64,000 bases of DNA from Rhizobium mesosinicum (GCF_019511345.1 NZ_JAEUAK010000012.1:1-64000); one strand, 5' to 3'; counted from the stretch's first letter, positions 54,317 to 63,890 are shown. Program-made: numbers and translations. The notes: generated from the sequence alone by a model not told the origin.

Positions 54317-54332
54317 CGTATCCGGAGGGAAG

Positions 54333-55262
54333 ATGGTGGATTTGCAGGCAGTCCTCGACAGCATTTATAAGGAGCTGACGCCCCGCATCGGCGAGGGCAA
54401 GGTCGCGGATTACATTCCCGAACTTGCCAAGGTCGATCCGAACCAGTTCGGCATGTCGATCATTACCGTCGATGGCAAGCTCTATAGCGTCGGCCACGCC
54501 GATGTCGCCTTTTCCATCCAGAGCATTTCCAAGGTCTTCATGCTGACGCTGGCGCTCGGCAAGGTGGGCGAGGGACTGTGGAAACGCGTTGGCCGCGAGC
54601 CTTCGGGCTCTGCCTTCAATTCTATCGTCCAGCTTGAGCATGAGCACGGCATCCCGCGTAACCCCTTCATCAATGCCGGCGCGATCGCCGTCAGCGATGT
54701 CGTCATGGCCGGCCATGCGCCGCGCGAGGCAATCGGCGAGCTGTTGCGCTTCGTACGTTACCTCGCCGACGACGAATCCATCACCATCGACGATAAGGTG
54801 GCGCGTTCGGAGACGGCGACAGGCTACCGCAATTTTGCCCTTGCCAATTTCATGCGTTCCTATCGCAACCTCGACCATCCGGTCGATCATGTGCTCGGCG
54901 TCTATTTCCATCAATGCGCACTCTCCATGACCTGCGAGCAACTGGCCCGCGCCGGCCTGTTTCTGGCGGCACGCGGCAGCAATCCGCTGACCGGCCATTC
55001 GGTCGTGTCGCCGAAGCGCGCGCGGCGCATCAATGCGCTGATGCTGACGTGCGGTCATTACGACGGATCGGGCGATTTCGCCTATCATGTCGGACTTCCC
55101 GGCAAGAGCGGCGTTGGTGGCGGCATCTTTGCGGTGGCGCCGGGCATTGCCTCGATCGCGGTGTGGTCGCCCGGCCTTAATAAGGTCGGCAATTCGCAGC
55201 TTGGCGCCGTGGCGTTGGAGATGCTCGCAGCGCGCACCGGCTGGTCTGTTTTTGGCGATTGA
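54333..55262 (+). CDS. glsA: glutaminase A
   Basis: A 309-residue serine-dependent beta-lactamase-fold enzyme hydrolysing glutamine to glutamate and ammonia. Catalytic Ser-x-x-Lys is in FSIQSISKVF (about residues 66-69); other family blocks are EPSGSAFNSIVQLE, PRNPFINAGAI and GGIFAVAPG. The length is standard. ATG 54333 has GGAGGGA just upstream. Because the rpsD terminator precedes it so closely, its transcription depends on read-through or on an unseen promoter in the rpsD 3' end. Confidence 0.96.
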   Translation: MVDLQAVLDSIYKELTPRIGEGKVADYIPELAKVDPNQFGMSIITVDGKLYSVGHADVAFSIQSISKVFMLTLALGKVGEGLWKRVGREPSGSAFNSIVQLEHEHGIPRNPFINAGAIAVSDVVMAGHAPREAIGELLRFVRYLADDESITIDDKVARSETATGYRNFALANFMRSYRNLDHPVDHVLGVYFHQCALSMTCEQLARAGLFLAARGSNPLTGHSVVSPKRARRINALMLTCGHYDGSGDFAYHVGLPGKSGVGGGIFAVAPGIASIAVWSPGLNKVGNSQLGAVALEMLAARTGWSVFGD

Positions 55263-55321
55263 GGCTGGGTTGAGCTGACGGTTTCTGTTAAGCAGGGCGG
55301 GCACATCAGACAGGCAAGAAG

Positions 55322-56188
55322 ATGAATATCGCAGCCAATATCGCCGATGACTTTGAGACGGCTGAAACGGGCGTCGGCCATGCGCTGTTCGCCGATGCGC
55401 CGCACTCGGTCTCCTTCAACAAGCTGCGCAAGCGTCTCCTGCGGCAGGTGCGCCAGGCATTCGACGATTTCGACATGCTCAAGGGTCAGAAACGCTGGCT
55501 GATCGGTATTTCCGGCGGCAAGGATTCCTACGGACTGCTCGCGCTGCTCCTTGATCTTCAGTGGCGCGGGCTGCTGCCGGTGGAGCTGATCGCCTGCAAT
55601 CTCGATCAGGGTCAGCCGAATTTCCCGAAGCATGTGCTACCGGAATACCTCTCCAAGATCGGCGTCAAACACCGCATTGAATATCGCGATACCTATTCGA
55701 TCGTGAAAGAGAAGGTGCCGGAAGGATCCACCTATTGTTCGCTCTGTTCGCGCCTGCGCCGCGGCAATCTCTATCGCATTGCCAAGGAAGAAGGCTGCGA
55801 CGCGCTCGTCCTTGGCCACCACCGCGAGGATATTCTCGAAACCTTCTTCATGAACTTCTTCCATGGCGGCCGGCTCGCCGCCATGCCCGCGAAGCTTCTC
55901 AATGACGAAGGCAATCTGATGGTGCTTAGGCCACTTGCCTATTGCGCCGAGGACGATATGGCGAAATTCGCGACTGCCATGCAGTTCCCAATCATTCCCT
56001 GTGATCTCTGCGGCTCGCAGGACGGTTTGCAGCGCAACGCGATGAAGGACATGCTCGCCGATATCGAACGCCGCATGCCCGGTCGCAAGGACACGATGCT
56101 GCGCGCGCTCGCGCATGTGAACCCTTCGCACCTGCTAGATCCGAAACTTTTCGACTTTTCTGCGCTGAACGTCACCCAAACGTCGTAA
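55322..56188 (+). CDS. ttcA: tRNA 2-thiocytidine(32) synthetase TtcA
   Basis: A 288-residue PP-loop ATPase that thiolates cytidine 32 of tRNA using a 4Fe-4S cluster. The PP-loop is GISGGKDSYG; the cluster Cys pair is in YCSLCSRLRRG, and a second Cys pair is in PCDLCGSQDGLQR. LGHHREDILETFFMNFFHGGRL is the conserved block after it. ATG 55322 is used. It heads a likely operon with the two inositol-phosphatase paralogues. Confidence 0.94.
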   Translation: MNIAANIADDFETAETGVGHALFADAPHSVSFNKLRKRLLRQVRQAFDDFDMLKGQKRWLIGISGGKDSYGLLALLLDLQWRGLLPVELIACNLDQGQPNFPKHVLPEYLSKIGVKHRIEYRDTYSIVKEKVPEGSTYCSLCSRLRRGNLYRIAKEEGCDALVLGHHREDILETFFMNFFHGGRLAAMPAKLLNDEGNLMVLRPLAYCAEDDMAKFATAMQFPIIPCDLCGSQDGLQRNAMKDMLADIERRMPGRKDTMLRALAHVNPSHLLDPKLFDFSALNVTQTS

Positions 56189-56232
56189 TGGACTTGCTAT
56201 GAGCCTCAGCAGTTCCATGCAATGAGTCCAAA

Positions 56233-57063
56233 ATGATTTTCTCAGACAATGACATAGAGTTTCTCGGCGATTGCCTCCGGCATGTCGCCGAAGAAGAGAT
56301 CATGCCGCGCTTTCGCAATGCTGCCGCGACCAGTGTTTCCGAAAAGACCTCGTCCGTCGATCTCGTCACGCAGGCCGACCTTCGTTCCGAGGCCTATCTG
56401 ACGGCAGCAATCCGCGAGCGCTTTCCAGCCGCACTCATCGTCGGCGAGGAAGCCTATGAGGCGGATCGTTCGGTCGTGCCGGCGCTTGCCGATGCCGACC
56501 TTGCCTTCGTCATCGACCCCGTCGACGGCACCTTCAACTTCGCCGCCGGCCTGCCGGTCTTCGGAACGATCCTCGCCGTGACGGTCAAGGGAGAGACGGT
56601 TGCCGGCCTCATTCACGATCCCGCACTCGGCGATACCGTCGTTTCGCTCAAGGGTGCCGGGGCTTTCCAGCACAAGCGCAATAGCGAGCCTGTCCGGCTG
56701 AAGGTTGCCGAGCCGATCGAGCTTGGCCGCATGGTCGGCGCCATGTCCTTCAGCCATATGGACGAGCCTGACCGTTCGCGCGTTGCCGGCAACATGGCCA
56801 AGACCCGCATGACCTTCGCTTTCAATTGCTCGGCCTACGAATATTGGATGGTCTCCTCGGGTAAGCTGCATTTCATCGGCCATCCGAAGCTAATGCCGTG
56901 GGATCATCTGGCCGGCGTGCTGACGCATCAGGAGGCCGGCGGCCATACCGCGAAATTCGATGGGACGCCTTACAGACCCGGCGAAATTTCCGGCGGCATC
57001 ATCTCGGCTCCTGACAGGGAAAGCTGGCAGATGATCAGAAACGAGATCGTCGGCTACCGATAA
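56233..57063 (+). CDS. inositol monophosphatase family protein, first paralogue
   Basis: A 276-residue Mg-dependent phosphatase. Metal-site motifs: GEEAYE, IDPVDGTFNFAAGLP, and MPWDHLAGVLTHQEAGG near the C-terminus. The DPVDGT motif is diagnostic of the IMPase fold. In bacteria such enzymes act on inositol phosphates, PAP or sugar phosphates; the substrate is not readable. It is followed after 17 bases by a close relative. Confidence 0.93.
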   Translation: MIFSDNDIEFLGDCLRHVAEEEIMPRFRNAAATSVSEKTSSVDLVTQADLRSEAYLTAAIRERFPAALIVGEEAYEADRSVVPALADADLAFVIDPVDGTFNFAAGLPVFGTILAVTVKGETVAGLIHDPALGDTVVSLKGAGAFQHKRNSEPVRLKVAEPIELGRMVGAMSFSHMDEPDRSRVAGNMAKTRMTFAFNCSAYEYWMVSSGKLHFIGHPKLMPWDHLAGVLTHQEAGGHTAKFDGTPYRPGEISGGIISAPDRESWQMIRNEIVGYR

Positions 57064-57080
57064 ACCGAAAGGAACGCGCT

Positions 57081-57905
57081 ATGACGACTGCCATAGACAC
57101 GATGAAGCTTGCCGATCTCCTGCGGCAAGCAGCGAAAGCCGAGATCCTGCCGCGTTTTCGCCGGCTGAGCAGCAGTGATGTGCGCGCCAAGACGGAAGCG
57201 ACCGACCTCGTGACCGAGGCGGACGAGCAGGCCGAAAGGATGATGAAGGCCGAGGCCGCAGCCCTTTGGCCGCAAGCGCTCTTCATTGGCGAAGAATCGG
57301 TTGCCGCCGATCCAGCACTTCTCGACAGGCTTGAAGGCGCCGATCTCGCCATCGTCGTCGATCCTGTCGACGGCACGTTCAACTTCGCGTCTGGCATTCC
57401 CGCTTTCGGCGTCATGGCGTCGGTCGTCTCCAAGGGGGAGACGGTTGCCGGCATCATCTACGATCCGATGGGCGACGACTGGGTGATGGCTGAGAAGGGC
57501 GGCGGCGCCTGGCTGCGGCGGCCGGACGGCGAGGCGCAGCGGCTACGGGTGGCACAGCCGGTCGCGCTCGACCAAATGGTCGGCATGGCCTCCACCGGCT
57601 ACCTGCCGCAGGAGAAGCGAGCCGAGATCCTCGGCAATCTCGCCAAGGTGCGCTTCCTCATCAACTACCGCTGCGCAGCCCATGAATACCGCACCTTTGC
57701 CGGCGGGCATGTGCATTACCTGATGTACAACAAGCTGATGCCTTGGGACCATCTGGCCGGAACGCTGATCAGCCAGGAGGCCGGCGGCTATGCAGCCCGC
57801 TTCGACGGCTCGGCCTATCTGCCGCATCATGTCACCGGCGGACTGCTGATCACGCCCGACAAGGAAAGCTGGGACATCCTGCGCCGTGAGGTCGTCACCG
57901 TCTGA
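57081..57905 (+). CDS. inositol monophosphatase family protein, second paralogue
   Basis: A 274-residue sister of the preceding gene, with the same order of motifs: GEESVA, VDPVDGTFNFASGIP, and MPWDHLAGTLISQEAGG. The two proteins look roughly half identical, so they arose by tandem duplication. Both keep every metal ligand, so both should be active; division of substrates is possible. It ends four bases before the convergent hisC gene. Confidence 0.93.
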   Translation: MTTAIDTMKLADLLRQAAKAEILPRFRRLSSSDVRAKTEATDLVTEADEQAERMMKAEAAALWPQALFIGEESVAADPALLDRLEGADLAIVVDPVDGTFNFASGIPAFGVMASVVSKGETVAGIIYDPMGDDWVMAEKGGGAWLRRPDGEAQRLRVAQPVALDQMVGMASTGYLPQEKRAEILGNLAKVRFLINYRCAAHEYRTFAGGHVHYLMYNKLMPWDHLAGTLISQEAGGYAARFDGSAYLPHHVTGGLLITPDKESWDILRREVVTV

Positions 57906-57909
57906 GCCG

Positions 57910-58968
57910 TCAGGCGAGAATCTGCTTCAGCGCGTCCAGAAGCTTGTTGCATTCGGCGTCAGTGCCGATGGTGATGCGCAGGAAATTCTCGGTGCGCTCC
58001 CCGCGGAAATGCCGCACGAGGATCGCGCGTTTGCGCAGCTCGGCGGCAAGCTCCACAGCACCGCGTTCGCCATGCTCGGCGAAGACGAAATTGGCGGAGG
58101 AGGGCAGGACCTCGAAGCCGAGTTCCCTAAGAGCGGCAATCAGGCGCTCGCGGCTTGCGACGATCAAGTCGCAATGTTTCCGGAACCAGTCCTGATCCTC
58201 CCAGGCAGCGACGGCGCCGGCTTGAGTCAGTCTGTCCAGCGGGTAGGAATTGAAGCTGTCCTTGACCCTTTCCAGTGCGTCGATCAGCGGCCGCTGACCG
58301 ACGGCGAAACCGACACGCAGACCGGCAAGGCCGCGCGATTTCGAGAAAGTCTGGACGACCAGCAGGTTCGGATACTTCTGCACCAACGGGATGGCGCTCT
58401 CGCCGCCGAAATCTACATAGGCTTCATCGATGACGACAACCTGATCCGGATGCTCTTGTAACAGCGCCTCGATTGCCGCTAAAGGCAAAGCGGAGCCGGT
58501 CGGCGCATTCGGGTTGGGCAGGATAATCGCGCCGCAGGGCTGCCGGTAGTCTTCGATCCTGACCTGCATCTTCTCGTCCAGAAGTACCTCGCGGAAATCG
58601 ATGCCGTAGAGGCCGCAATAGGTCGGATAGAAGCTGTAGGTGATATCAGGGAAGAGCAGGGGCAGCTCGTGCTTCAGCAGCGCCTGGAAGGTGTGAGCCA
58701 GGACCTCGTCCGAGCCATTGCCGACGAAGACTTCGCCGGGATCGAGATCGTGGCTTGCGGCAATCGCCTCGCGCAGCTTCAGGCCCGTTGGCTCGGGATA
58801 GAGCCGCAGCGTGTCGTTGACGGCTTCCGAGATCGCGGCCAGCGCACGGGGCGATGGGCCGTAGGGGTTCTCATTGGTGTTCAGCTTGACCAGGCCGTCA
58901 ATGACGGGCTGTTCGCCCGCCACATAGGGCGTCAAGGATTGGACAACGGGGCTCCAGAAACGGCTCAC
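57910..58968 (-). CDS. hisC: histidinol-phosphate aminotransferase
   Basis: A 352-residue fold-type I PLP enzyme. N-terminal LNTNENPYGPSP is a HisC hallmark; the cofactor region has VGNGSDEVL, an Asp in VVIDEAYVDFGG, and the Schiff-base Lys in TFSKSRGLAGLRVGFAVG. It transaminates imidazole-acetol phosphate in histidine synthesis. No other his genes are near, and rhizobia carry several HisC-like paralogues, so it may also act on aromatic amino acids. Confidence 0.9.
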   Translation of the reverse strand: MSRFWSPVVQSLTPYVAGEQPVIDGLVKLNTNENPYGPSPRALAAISEAVNDTLRLYPEPTGLKLREAIAASHDLDPGEVFVGNGSDEVLAHTFQALLKHELPLLFPDITYSFYPTYCGLYGIDFREVLLDEKMQVRIEDYRQPCGAIILPNPNAPTGSALPLAAIEALLQEHPDQVVVIDEAYVDFGGESAIPLVQKYPNLLVVQTFSKSRGLAGLRVGFAVGQRPLIDALERVKDSFNSYPLDRLTQAGAVAAWEDQDWFRKHCDLIVASRERLIAALRELGFEVLPSSANFVFAEHGERGAVELAAELRKRAILVRHFRGERTENFLRITIGTDAECNKLLDALKQILA

Positions 58969-58999
58969 GGCGATCTTCCAGTTTATGCCAGCAGCAGCA

Positions 59000-60280
59000 T
59001 TACATGTGAACGGCGCCGGGGTCGATCTGCAGGCTGTCGCCGGGATGGGTGAAAAGCTTGCCCTTTTCCGCCCAGAGGACCATGAGAACGGTCACGGCGC
59101 CGAAGACCGCGAAGCCGCCGAAGAGCGGCTGGACGGTGCCGTTGAAGAGCTGCCCGACGCCGCCGCCGAGGAGGGCGCCGAACGTCGTGGATACGAAACC
59201 GGTGATGGCGGTTGCCGTGCCGGCAAGATTGCCCATCGGCTCAAGGCTGATCGCCGTGAAGTTGGTGGCGATGACGGCAAACATAATCAGGAGGATCGAG
59301 AAGAGCGCATAGGAGAAGGCGAAGGACGGCGTGCCCCCGAGCGCCGCTACGAAGCCGATCGCAGAGATGATGGTGAAGAGCAGCATGGCGGCATGCGAGA
59401 TGCGGCGCATGCCGAAAGTGCGCACCAGCATACCATTGGCGAAGTTGGCGACGGCGATGCCGCCCGCCGTCGCCGCAAAGGCTATCGGCAGCCAGTCACC
59501 GAGCCCGTAGACCTCCCCGAAAACCTGCTGCACCGAGATCACATAGGCACTGATGACGCCGGTGAACATGGTGAGCCCGATCATATAGCCGCAGGTGATG
59601 CGGTTGGTGAGAACCGTCTTGAAGCCGTCAGCGACGGCGCCGAAGGACAGTGGAATGCGCTCTTCCGGCGGCAGCGATTCCTTCAAGCGCAGCAGCGCCC
59701 AGACGAAGAGAATCGAAGCGATGATGCCGAGCAGGATGAAAATCCAGTGCCAGTTGGCGTAGGTGATGATGAACTGACCGACCGAAGGTGCGACGATCGG
59801 CACGATCATGAAGACGATCATGACATAGGACATGACGCGCGCCATCTCGCGGCCGCCGAAGCAATCGCGGACGATCGCCATTGTGGTGATGCGAACAGCT
59901 GCACCGCCGATACCTTGAACGAAACGCATGATCAGCAGCATTTCGAAGCTGCCGGTGGCCGCGGCGGCAAACATGCCGAACACATAGCAGACCAAGCCGC
60001 CGAGTAGGATGTTGCGGCGGCCGAAGGCGTCCGACAGGCTGCCGAAGATGATCTGCGAGGCGCCGAACCCTAAGAAAAAGACGCCGATGACGAGCTGCGC
60101 GTCATTGTTGCTGGTTACCGCCAACGAATGGCCGATATTGGGCAGCGCCGGCAGCATGCTGTCGATCGCCATGGCGATGCTGGCTGTCATGATGGCGATG
60201 GTCACCACGAACTCGACAAAACCCATGCCGATGCGAGCCGAACCCTGGTTTTCCGTGTGTGGTTTGTGTGTCGGAGTCAT
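59000..60280 (-). CDS. Bcr/CflA-type MFS drug exporter, first copy
   Basis: A 426-residue transporter with about twelve membrane segments and the family motif FGSLSDAFGRRNILLGG plus IGGAAVRITTMAIVRD. The arrangement DSMLPALPNIGHSL in the first loop is typical of Bcr/CflA exporters, which move bicyclomycin, chloramphenicol and related compounds by proton antiport. ATG 60280 follows AGGGGG by six bases. It lies 31 bases beyond the hisC start and 111 bases after a paralogue in the same direction. Confidence 0.9.
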   Translation of the reverse strand: MTPTHKPHTENQGSARIGMGFVEFVVTIAIMTASIAMAIDSMLPALPNIGHSLAVTSNNDAQLVIGVFFLGFGASQIIFGSLSDAFGRRNILLGGLVCYVFGMFAAAATGSFEMLLIMRFVQGIGGAAVRITTMAIVRDCFGGREMARVMSYVMIVFMIVPIVAPSVGQFIITYANWHWIFILLGIIASILFVWALLRLKESLPPEERIPLSFGAVADGFKTVLTNRITCGYMIGLTMFTGVISAYVISVQQVFGEVYGLGDWLPIAFAATAGGIAVANFANGMLVRTFGMRRISHAAMLLFTIISAIGFVAALGGTPSFAFSYALFSILLIMFAVIATNFTAISLEPMGNLAGTATAITGFVSTTFGALLGGGVGQLFNGTVQPLFGGFAVFGAVTVLMVLWAEKGKLFTHPGDSLQIDPGAVHM

Positions 60281-60391
60281 TCGAATCCCCCTGAATGACA
60301 GAAGAGCAGCCGCAAACGCAGCCGCATTTGATGTGGAAGGGCGGCGGAGTCCCTACCATGGTGTCCCCGCCACTCGATGTGTCTGAAAGCT

Positions 60392-61681
60392 TCAGTGCCC
60401 GGTATCGGTGAAGTCCGAAATTGATGCGTCCTTCGAGAGCGGTGCGTGCTGCGGCCTGAACAGCCGCCCCTTTTCGGCGATCAGCACGAAAACGATCCCA
60501 ACAAGCGAAACAATGAAGTAACCCGCAATCATCGGCGTTGCCGTCCCGTCGAAGGCCTGTCCGATGATGGCACCGATCGATGCGCCGCCGATCGTGCTCA
60601 TGAAGCCGATCACTGAGGAGGCTGTGCCGGCAAGATGGCCGAGCGGCTCCATGGCAAGCGAGTTGAAGTTGGAGCCGATCCAGCCGAACTGGAACATGAC
60701 CAGCGCGAAGAAGATGATGAAGATCACGAAGGGCATCGGCTGCGGCCCCGATATCTGCACCATCAGCCAAATGAAGCTCAATGCGCAGAAACCGAGGATC
60801 GACGCATGCGACAGGCGACGCATGCCGAAGCGGCCAACCAGCTGCGAATTGATGAAGGACGAGAAGGCCATGAACAGCGCCACAGCGGCAAAGGCGACCG
60901 GCATATAGACGCCGAGCCCGTAGATGCCGACATAGATCTGCTGGGCGGAGTTGATGAAGCCGAACAACGCGCCAAAGAGGATCGTGCTGGCAATGGTGTA
61001 ACAGAGGGCGCTGCGGTTGGAAAAGAAGATCGCAAAACCTTGTGCCACCGAGCGGACCGTGAACGGACGGACATTGGCGGGGTCGAGTGTTTCCGGCAGG
61101 CGCAGATACATCCACGTGCCGACGGCCGTCCCCATGGCGCCGATGAAGACGAAGATCATATGCCAGGTGCTGATGAGCATGATGATCTGACCGCTCCCGG
61201 GCGCAATGACCGGCACGATCATGAAGACCATCATGATCAGAGACATGACCTCCGCCATCTGCCGGCCGCCGTAGACGTCGCGGACGATGGAAATCGTAAT
61301 GACACGGGTGGCGGCGGAGCCCAGCCCCTGGACGAAGCGCAACGCCAGAAGCCCGGCAAAGGTCGGCACGACGGCGATGCCGAAGGCAGAAACGACATAG
61401 ATGGCAAGGCCGATCAGCAGTGGAACGCGGCGACCGAAGCGATCGGAAAGCGGCCCGTAGAAAAGCTGGGCGAGGCCGAAACCGAAAAGATAGGCGGAAA
61501 CGACATACTGCCGATGATTCTCGTTCTCGACACCGAGGCTGGAGCCAATCTGCTGCAATGCGGGCAGCATTATATCGATTGCCAGCGAGTTGACGGCCAT
61601 CAGGAGAGCCGCAAGCGCGATAAATTCCAGCTTGCCCATGGGCAGCCGACCCGCGGACATGGCTTGTGATGAATCGGTCAC
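60392..61681 (-). CDS. Bcr/CflA-type MFS drug exporter, second copy
   Basis: A 429-residue paralogue of the gene downstream, with matching motifs IMLPALQQIGSSL, YGPLSDRFGRRVPLLIG and GLGSAATRVITISIVRD. The start is GTG 61681. Tandem copies of this family probably widen substrate range. A hairpin lies 25-47 bases upstream of the start. Confidence 0.9.
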   Translation of the reverse strand: MTDSSQAMSAGRLPMGKLEFIALAALLMAVNSLAIDIMLPALQQIGSSLGVENENHRQYVVSAYLFGFGLAQLFYGPLSDRFGRRVPLLIGLAIYVVSAFGIAVVPTFAGLLALRFVQGLGSAATRVITISIVRDVYGGRQMAEVMSLIMMVFMIVPVIAPGSGQIIMLISTWHMIFVFIGAMGTAVGTWMYLRLPETLDPANVRPFTVRSVAQGFAIFFSNRSALCYTIASTILFGALFGFINSAQQIYVGIYGLGVYMPVAFAAVALFMAFSSFINSQLVGRFGMRRLSHASILGFCALSFIWLMVQISGPQPMPFVIFIIFFALVMFQFGWIGSNFNSLAMEPLGHLAGTASSVIGFMSTIGGASIGAIIGQAFDGTATPMIAGYFIVSLVGIVFVLIAEKGRLFRPQHAPLSKDASISDFTDTGH

Positions 61682-61705
61682 GATGAAATTCCCATAAACA
61701 GGTCA

Positions 61706-61728
61706 AGGCGCTGCTTGGCGCAGCGCCT
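61706..61728 (-). other. perfect hairpin between grxD and the exporter gene
   Basis: Nine-base perfect arms AGGCGCTGC (61706-61714) and GCAGCGCCT (61720-61728), five-base loop. No T run follows on the minus strand, so a leader structure for the exporter or a weak terminator after grxD are both possible. Confidence 0.55.
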
Positions 61729-61776
61729 CAAACTCAAAATACGGATTTGGAAACCGGACGGACGCCCGGTGACCGA

Positions 61777-62115
61777 TCAGGCGACGGCGGTCTTAATGGT
61801 GACGCCGTTTTCCTGGAGATGCTGCTGGAGCTCACCTGCCTGGAACATTTCCCGGACGATGTCGCAGCCGCCGATGAACTCGCCCTTGACGTAGAGCTGG
61901 GGAATCGTCGGCCAATTGGAGTAATCCTTGATGCCCTGGCGGATTTCCGAATCGGCGAGCACGTTGATGCCCTTATAGTCGACACCGATGTAATCGAGGA
62001 TCTGCACGACCTGGCCGGAGAAACCGCACTGCGGAAACTGCGGCGTGCCCTTCATAAAAAGGACGACGTCGTTGCTCTTGATCTCGTTTTCGATGAATTC
62101 GTTGATACCGCTCAT
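61777..62115 (-). CDS. grxD: monothiol glutaredoxin, Grx4 type
   Basis: A 112-residue monothiol glutaredoxin with the CGFS active site at Cys30, preceded by FMKGTPQFPQ, and with the glutathione-contact block WPTIPQLYVKGEFIGGCDI. It binds and transfers 2Fe-2S clusters, usually with a BolA partner. ATG 62115 follows AAGGATTAGG; a TTG at 62133 is less likely. A probable bolA end is seen about 1.85 kb upstream on the same strand, with two genes in between. Confidence 0.95.
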   Translation of the reverse strand: MSGINEFIENEIKSNDVVLFMKGTPQFPQCGFSGQVVQILDYIGVDYKGINVLADSEIRQGIKDYSNWPTIPQLYVKGEFIGGCDIVREMFQAGELQQHLQENGVTIKTAVA

Positions 62116-62296
62116 GGGACCTAATCCTTTCAACAGGCGGGGTAAAGGCCCGCCGTTTCAATCGTTTTCTTTAGATAGCATGTGAAAGCCGGAATTCCAG
62201 CCGGCAAAACCAAAAAAGAACAATCCGGGAGATTTCGCGACGCGCATTGTTGCTTATGCGTTACGGCTCCCTCGGCGAGGCGGACACGGAGAAGCT

Positions 62297-62527
62297 CTAA
62301 GCGCGGCGCTGCCTGCTGCGGCCTGCTGCCGTGCGGCGCTTGCTGACCTGCTTGCGGGCGGGCTTGCGACTCGTCGATGTTGCCTTGCGGGTGGTGCGAC
62401 TCGCCGTTGCAGACGCGGCCTTGCGGCGCTTGCGCTTGGTGGTGGTACGGCCCGTGGTCTTCTTCAGGATTTCCTTCAGCACGCTACTGACGACGCCTGA
62501 CACCAGTTCATTCACGAGATTGGACAC
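62297..62527 (-). CDS. small basic protein with Lys/Arg/Ala-rich histone-like tail
   Basis: A 76-residue protein: residues 1-24 are amphipathic or hydrophobic (LVNELVSGVVSSVLKEILKK), the remaining 50 are almost wholly Lys, Arg, Ala, Thr, Ser (TTKRKRRKAASATASRTTRK and so on). The tail resembles bacterial histone H1-like proteins and could bind DNA or anionic phospholipids. GTG 62527 with AAGGGGA eight bases upstream is chosen over 62557. No partner gene. Function inferred only from composition. Confidence 0.75.
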   Translation of the reverse strand: MSNLVNELVSGVVSSVLKEILKKTTGRTTTKRKRRKAASATASRTTRKATSTSRKPARKQVSKRRTAAGRSRQRRA

Positions 62528-62694
62528 AAAATTCCCCTTAATCCTATCGAAACGCACCTTACCCCATTGAATTCCGGGAGAGTTCGCTTAGCAAGACCGC
62601 TCAAAGGTTTTATCCGGTTTTTCGCCGTATTTTCAGGCGAACCCGTCAGTCGAGCAACGGCGATTGCAACACGCCGGAAAGAAGAAAAAGACTT

Positions 62695-63840
62695 ATGAAA
62701 CTCGTCGAGAAGCGGGCCGTTCTGCATTTCCCGGGATTTGAGCCGTTGGACGGAAAAGCGCATCGGGCGCGGTATGAGCGTACCGCCAGGCAGAGTGCAT
62801 CCGTGTGGGGATACCAGGTTTCAACGGGCACGGCTAGCGAGGGGGATCATGTTTCCTTCGATGTCGGCACCGGCGCCGACGGCTGGCAGACGCAGACGCG
62901 TATGCATATCTTCGACCATAACGATCTGGTGCAGCAGCTGCGCAAGGGCAATACGGCAAGCCGGATCGCCTTGGGCTTCAAGAGCTTCTGCGAGGTGGTG
63001 CGCGAGGGCGGCATGGCCGGCTATTTCCGCCATGCCTGGCGTTTTGGCCTCTTCTTCATCTTTCCCTTCCTCCTGACGGCACTCGCAATCGTCATCACGC
63101 TGCAGATCCTGACGCTGCATTACTGGCTGGGGCTTCCCGGCTGGCACGTCGGCTGGAGTGCGCCGCTGGCGGCCATCTTCTTCATCTTCGGTTTCCTGCC
63201 GTTCTCGGAGCGCTTCCACACGCTGCATCTTTTTGCCGACTGGGAAATGGCCGTGGCGCTGGCCCGCATGGACAGGCCTGTTTTCAACGACTGGCTGGAC
63301 CAATGCGCGACATCGATGCGCGCGGCGCTCAACGAGGAGGTCGACGAGTATGTCATCTCTTCGCACAGCATGGGCTCCAGCGTCGCGGCGCATGTCGTCG
63401 GCATTCTGTTGGAGCGGGAGCCGGATGTCTTCAAGGGCAAGCGCGTGGTCTTTGCGACGCTCGGCTGTGCAATCCTGCAATGCGCGCTTATGTCGTCTGC
63501 GACGCTCCTGCGCTCGCGCGTCGGGCTGATTGCCCGCTGTCCTGACATTTTCTGGCTCGACGTGCAGTGCCTGACGGACTCGATCAACTTCTACAAAGTG
63601 CCCGTCGTCAAGGTTTCCGGCCATCCGGATGCGCCGCAGGCCAGCATGATCCATATCCGCGTGCGGCATATGCTGACGCCTAAACATTACAAGAAGATCC
63701 GTGGGGATCAGTTGCGTGTGCACCGCCAATATGTGCTGGGGCCGGACCTGAAATCAGCCTTCGATTTTACGCTGCTGACGGCTGGCCCGATGCCGGCATC
63801 GGTCTTTGCCGATCCCGAGCAGGACAAGCTGCCGGCCTGA
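62695..63840 (+). CDS. membrane protein with hydrolase-like GxSxG-type motif
   Basis: A 381-residue protein. The first ~110 residues are soluble, opening with VLHFPGFEPLDG; two membrane segments follow (about 123-146 and 158-178), then a C-terminal region with SSHSMGSSVAAHVVG. That SHSMGS motif matches the nucleophile elbow of alpha/beta hydrolases (Gly replaced by Ser at the first position). DWEMAVALARMDRP precedes it. It may be a membrane-anchored esterase or lipase-like enzyme. No operon partner; a convergent bolA end lies 119 bases downstream. Confidence 0.75.
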   Translation: MKLVEKRAVLHFPGFEPLDGKAHRARYERTARQSASVWGYQVSTGTASEGDHVSFDVGTGADGWQTQTRMHIFDHNDLVQQLRKGNTASRIALGFKSFCEVVREGGMAGYFRHAWRFGLFFIFPFLLTALAIVITLQILTLHYWLGLPGWHVGWSAPLAAIFFIFGFLPFSERFHTLHLFADWEMAVALARMDRPVFNDWLDQCATSMRAALNEEVDEYVISSHSMGSSVAAHVVGILLEREPDVFKGKRVVFATLGCAILQCALMSSATLLRSRVGLIARCPDIFWLDVQCLTDSINFYKVPVVKVSGHPDAPQASMIHIRVRHMLTPKHYKKIRGDQLRVHRQYVLGPDLKSAFDFTLLTAGPMPASVFADPEQDKLPA

Positions 63841-63890
63841 GAGCTCGGCAGTAATGATACGAGGTAGCGTCGATCGCTTCCGTTTCAAAA

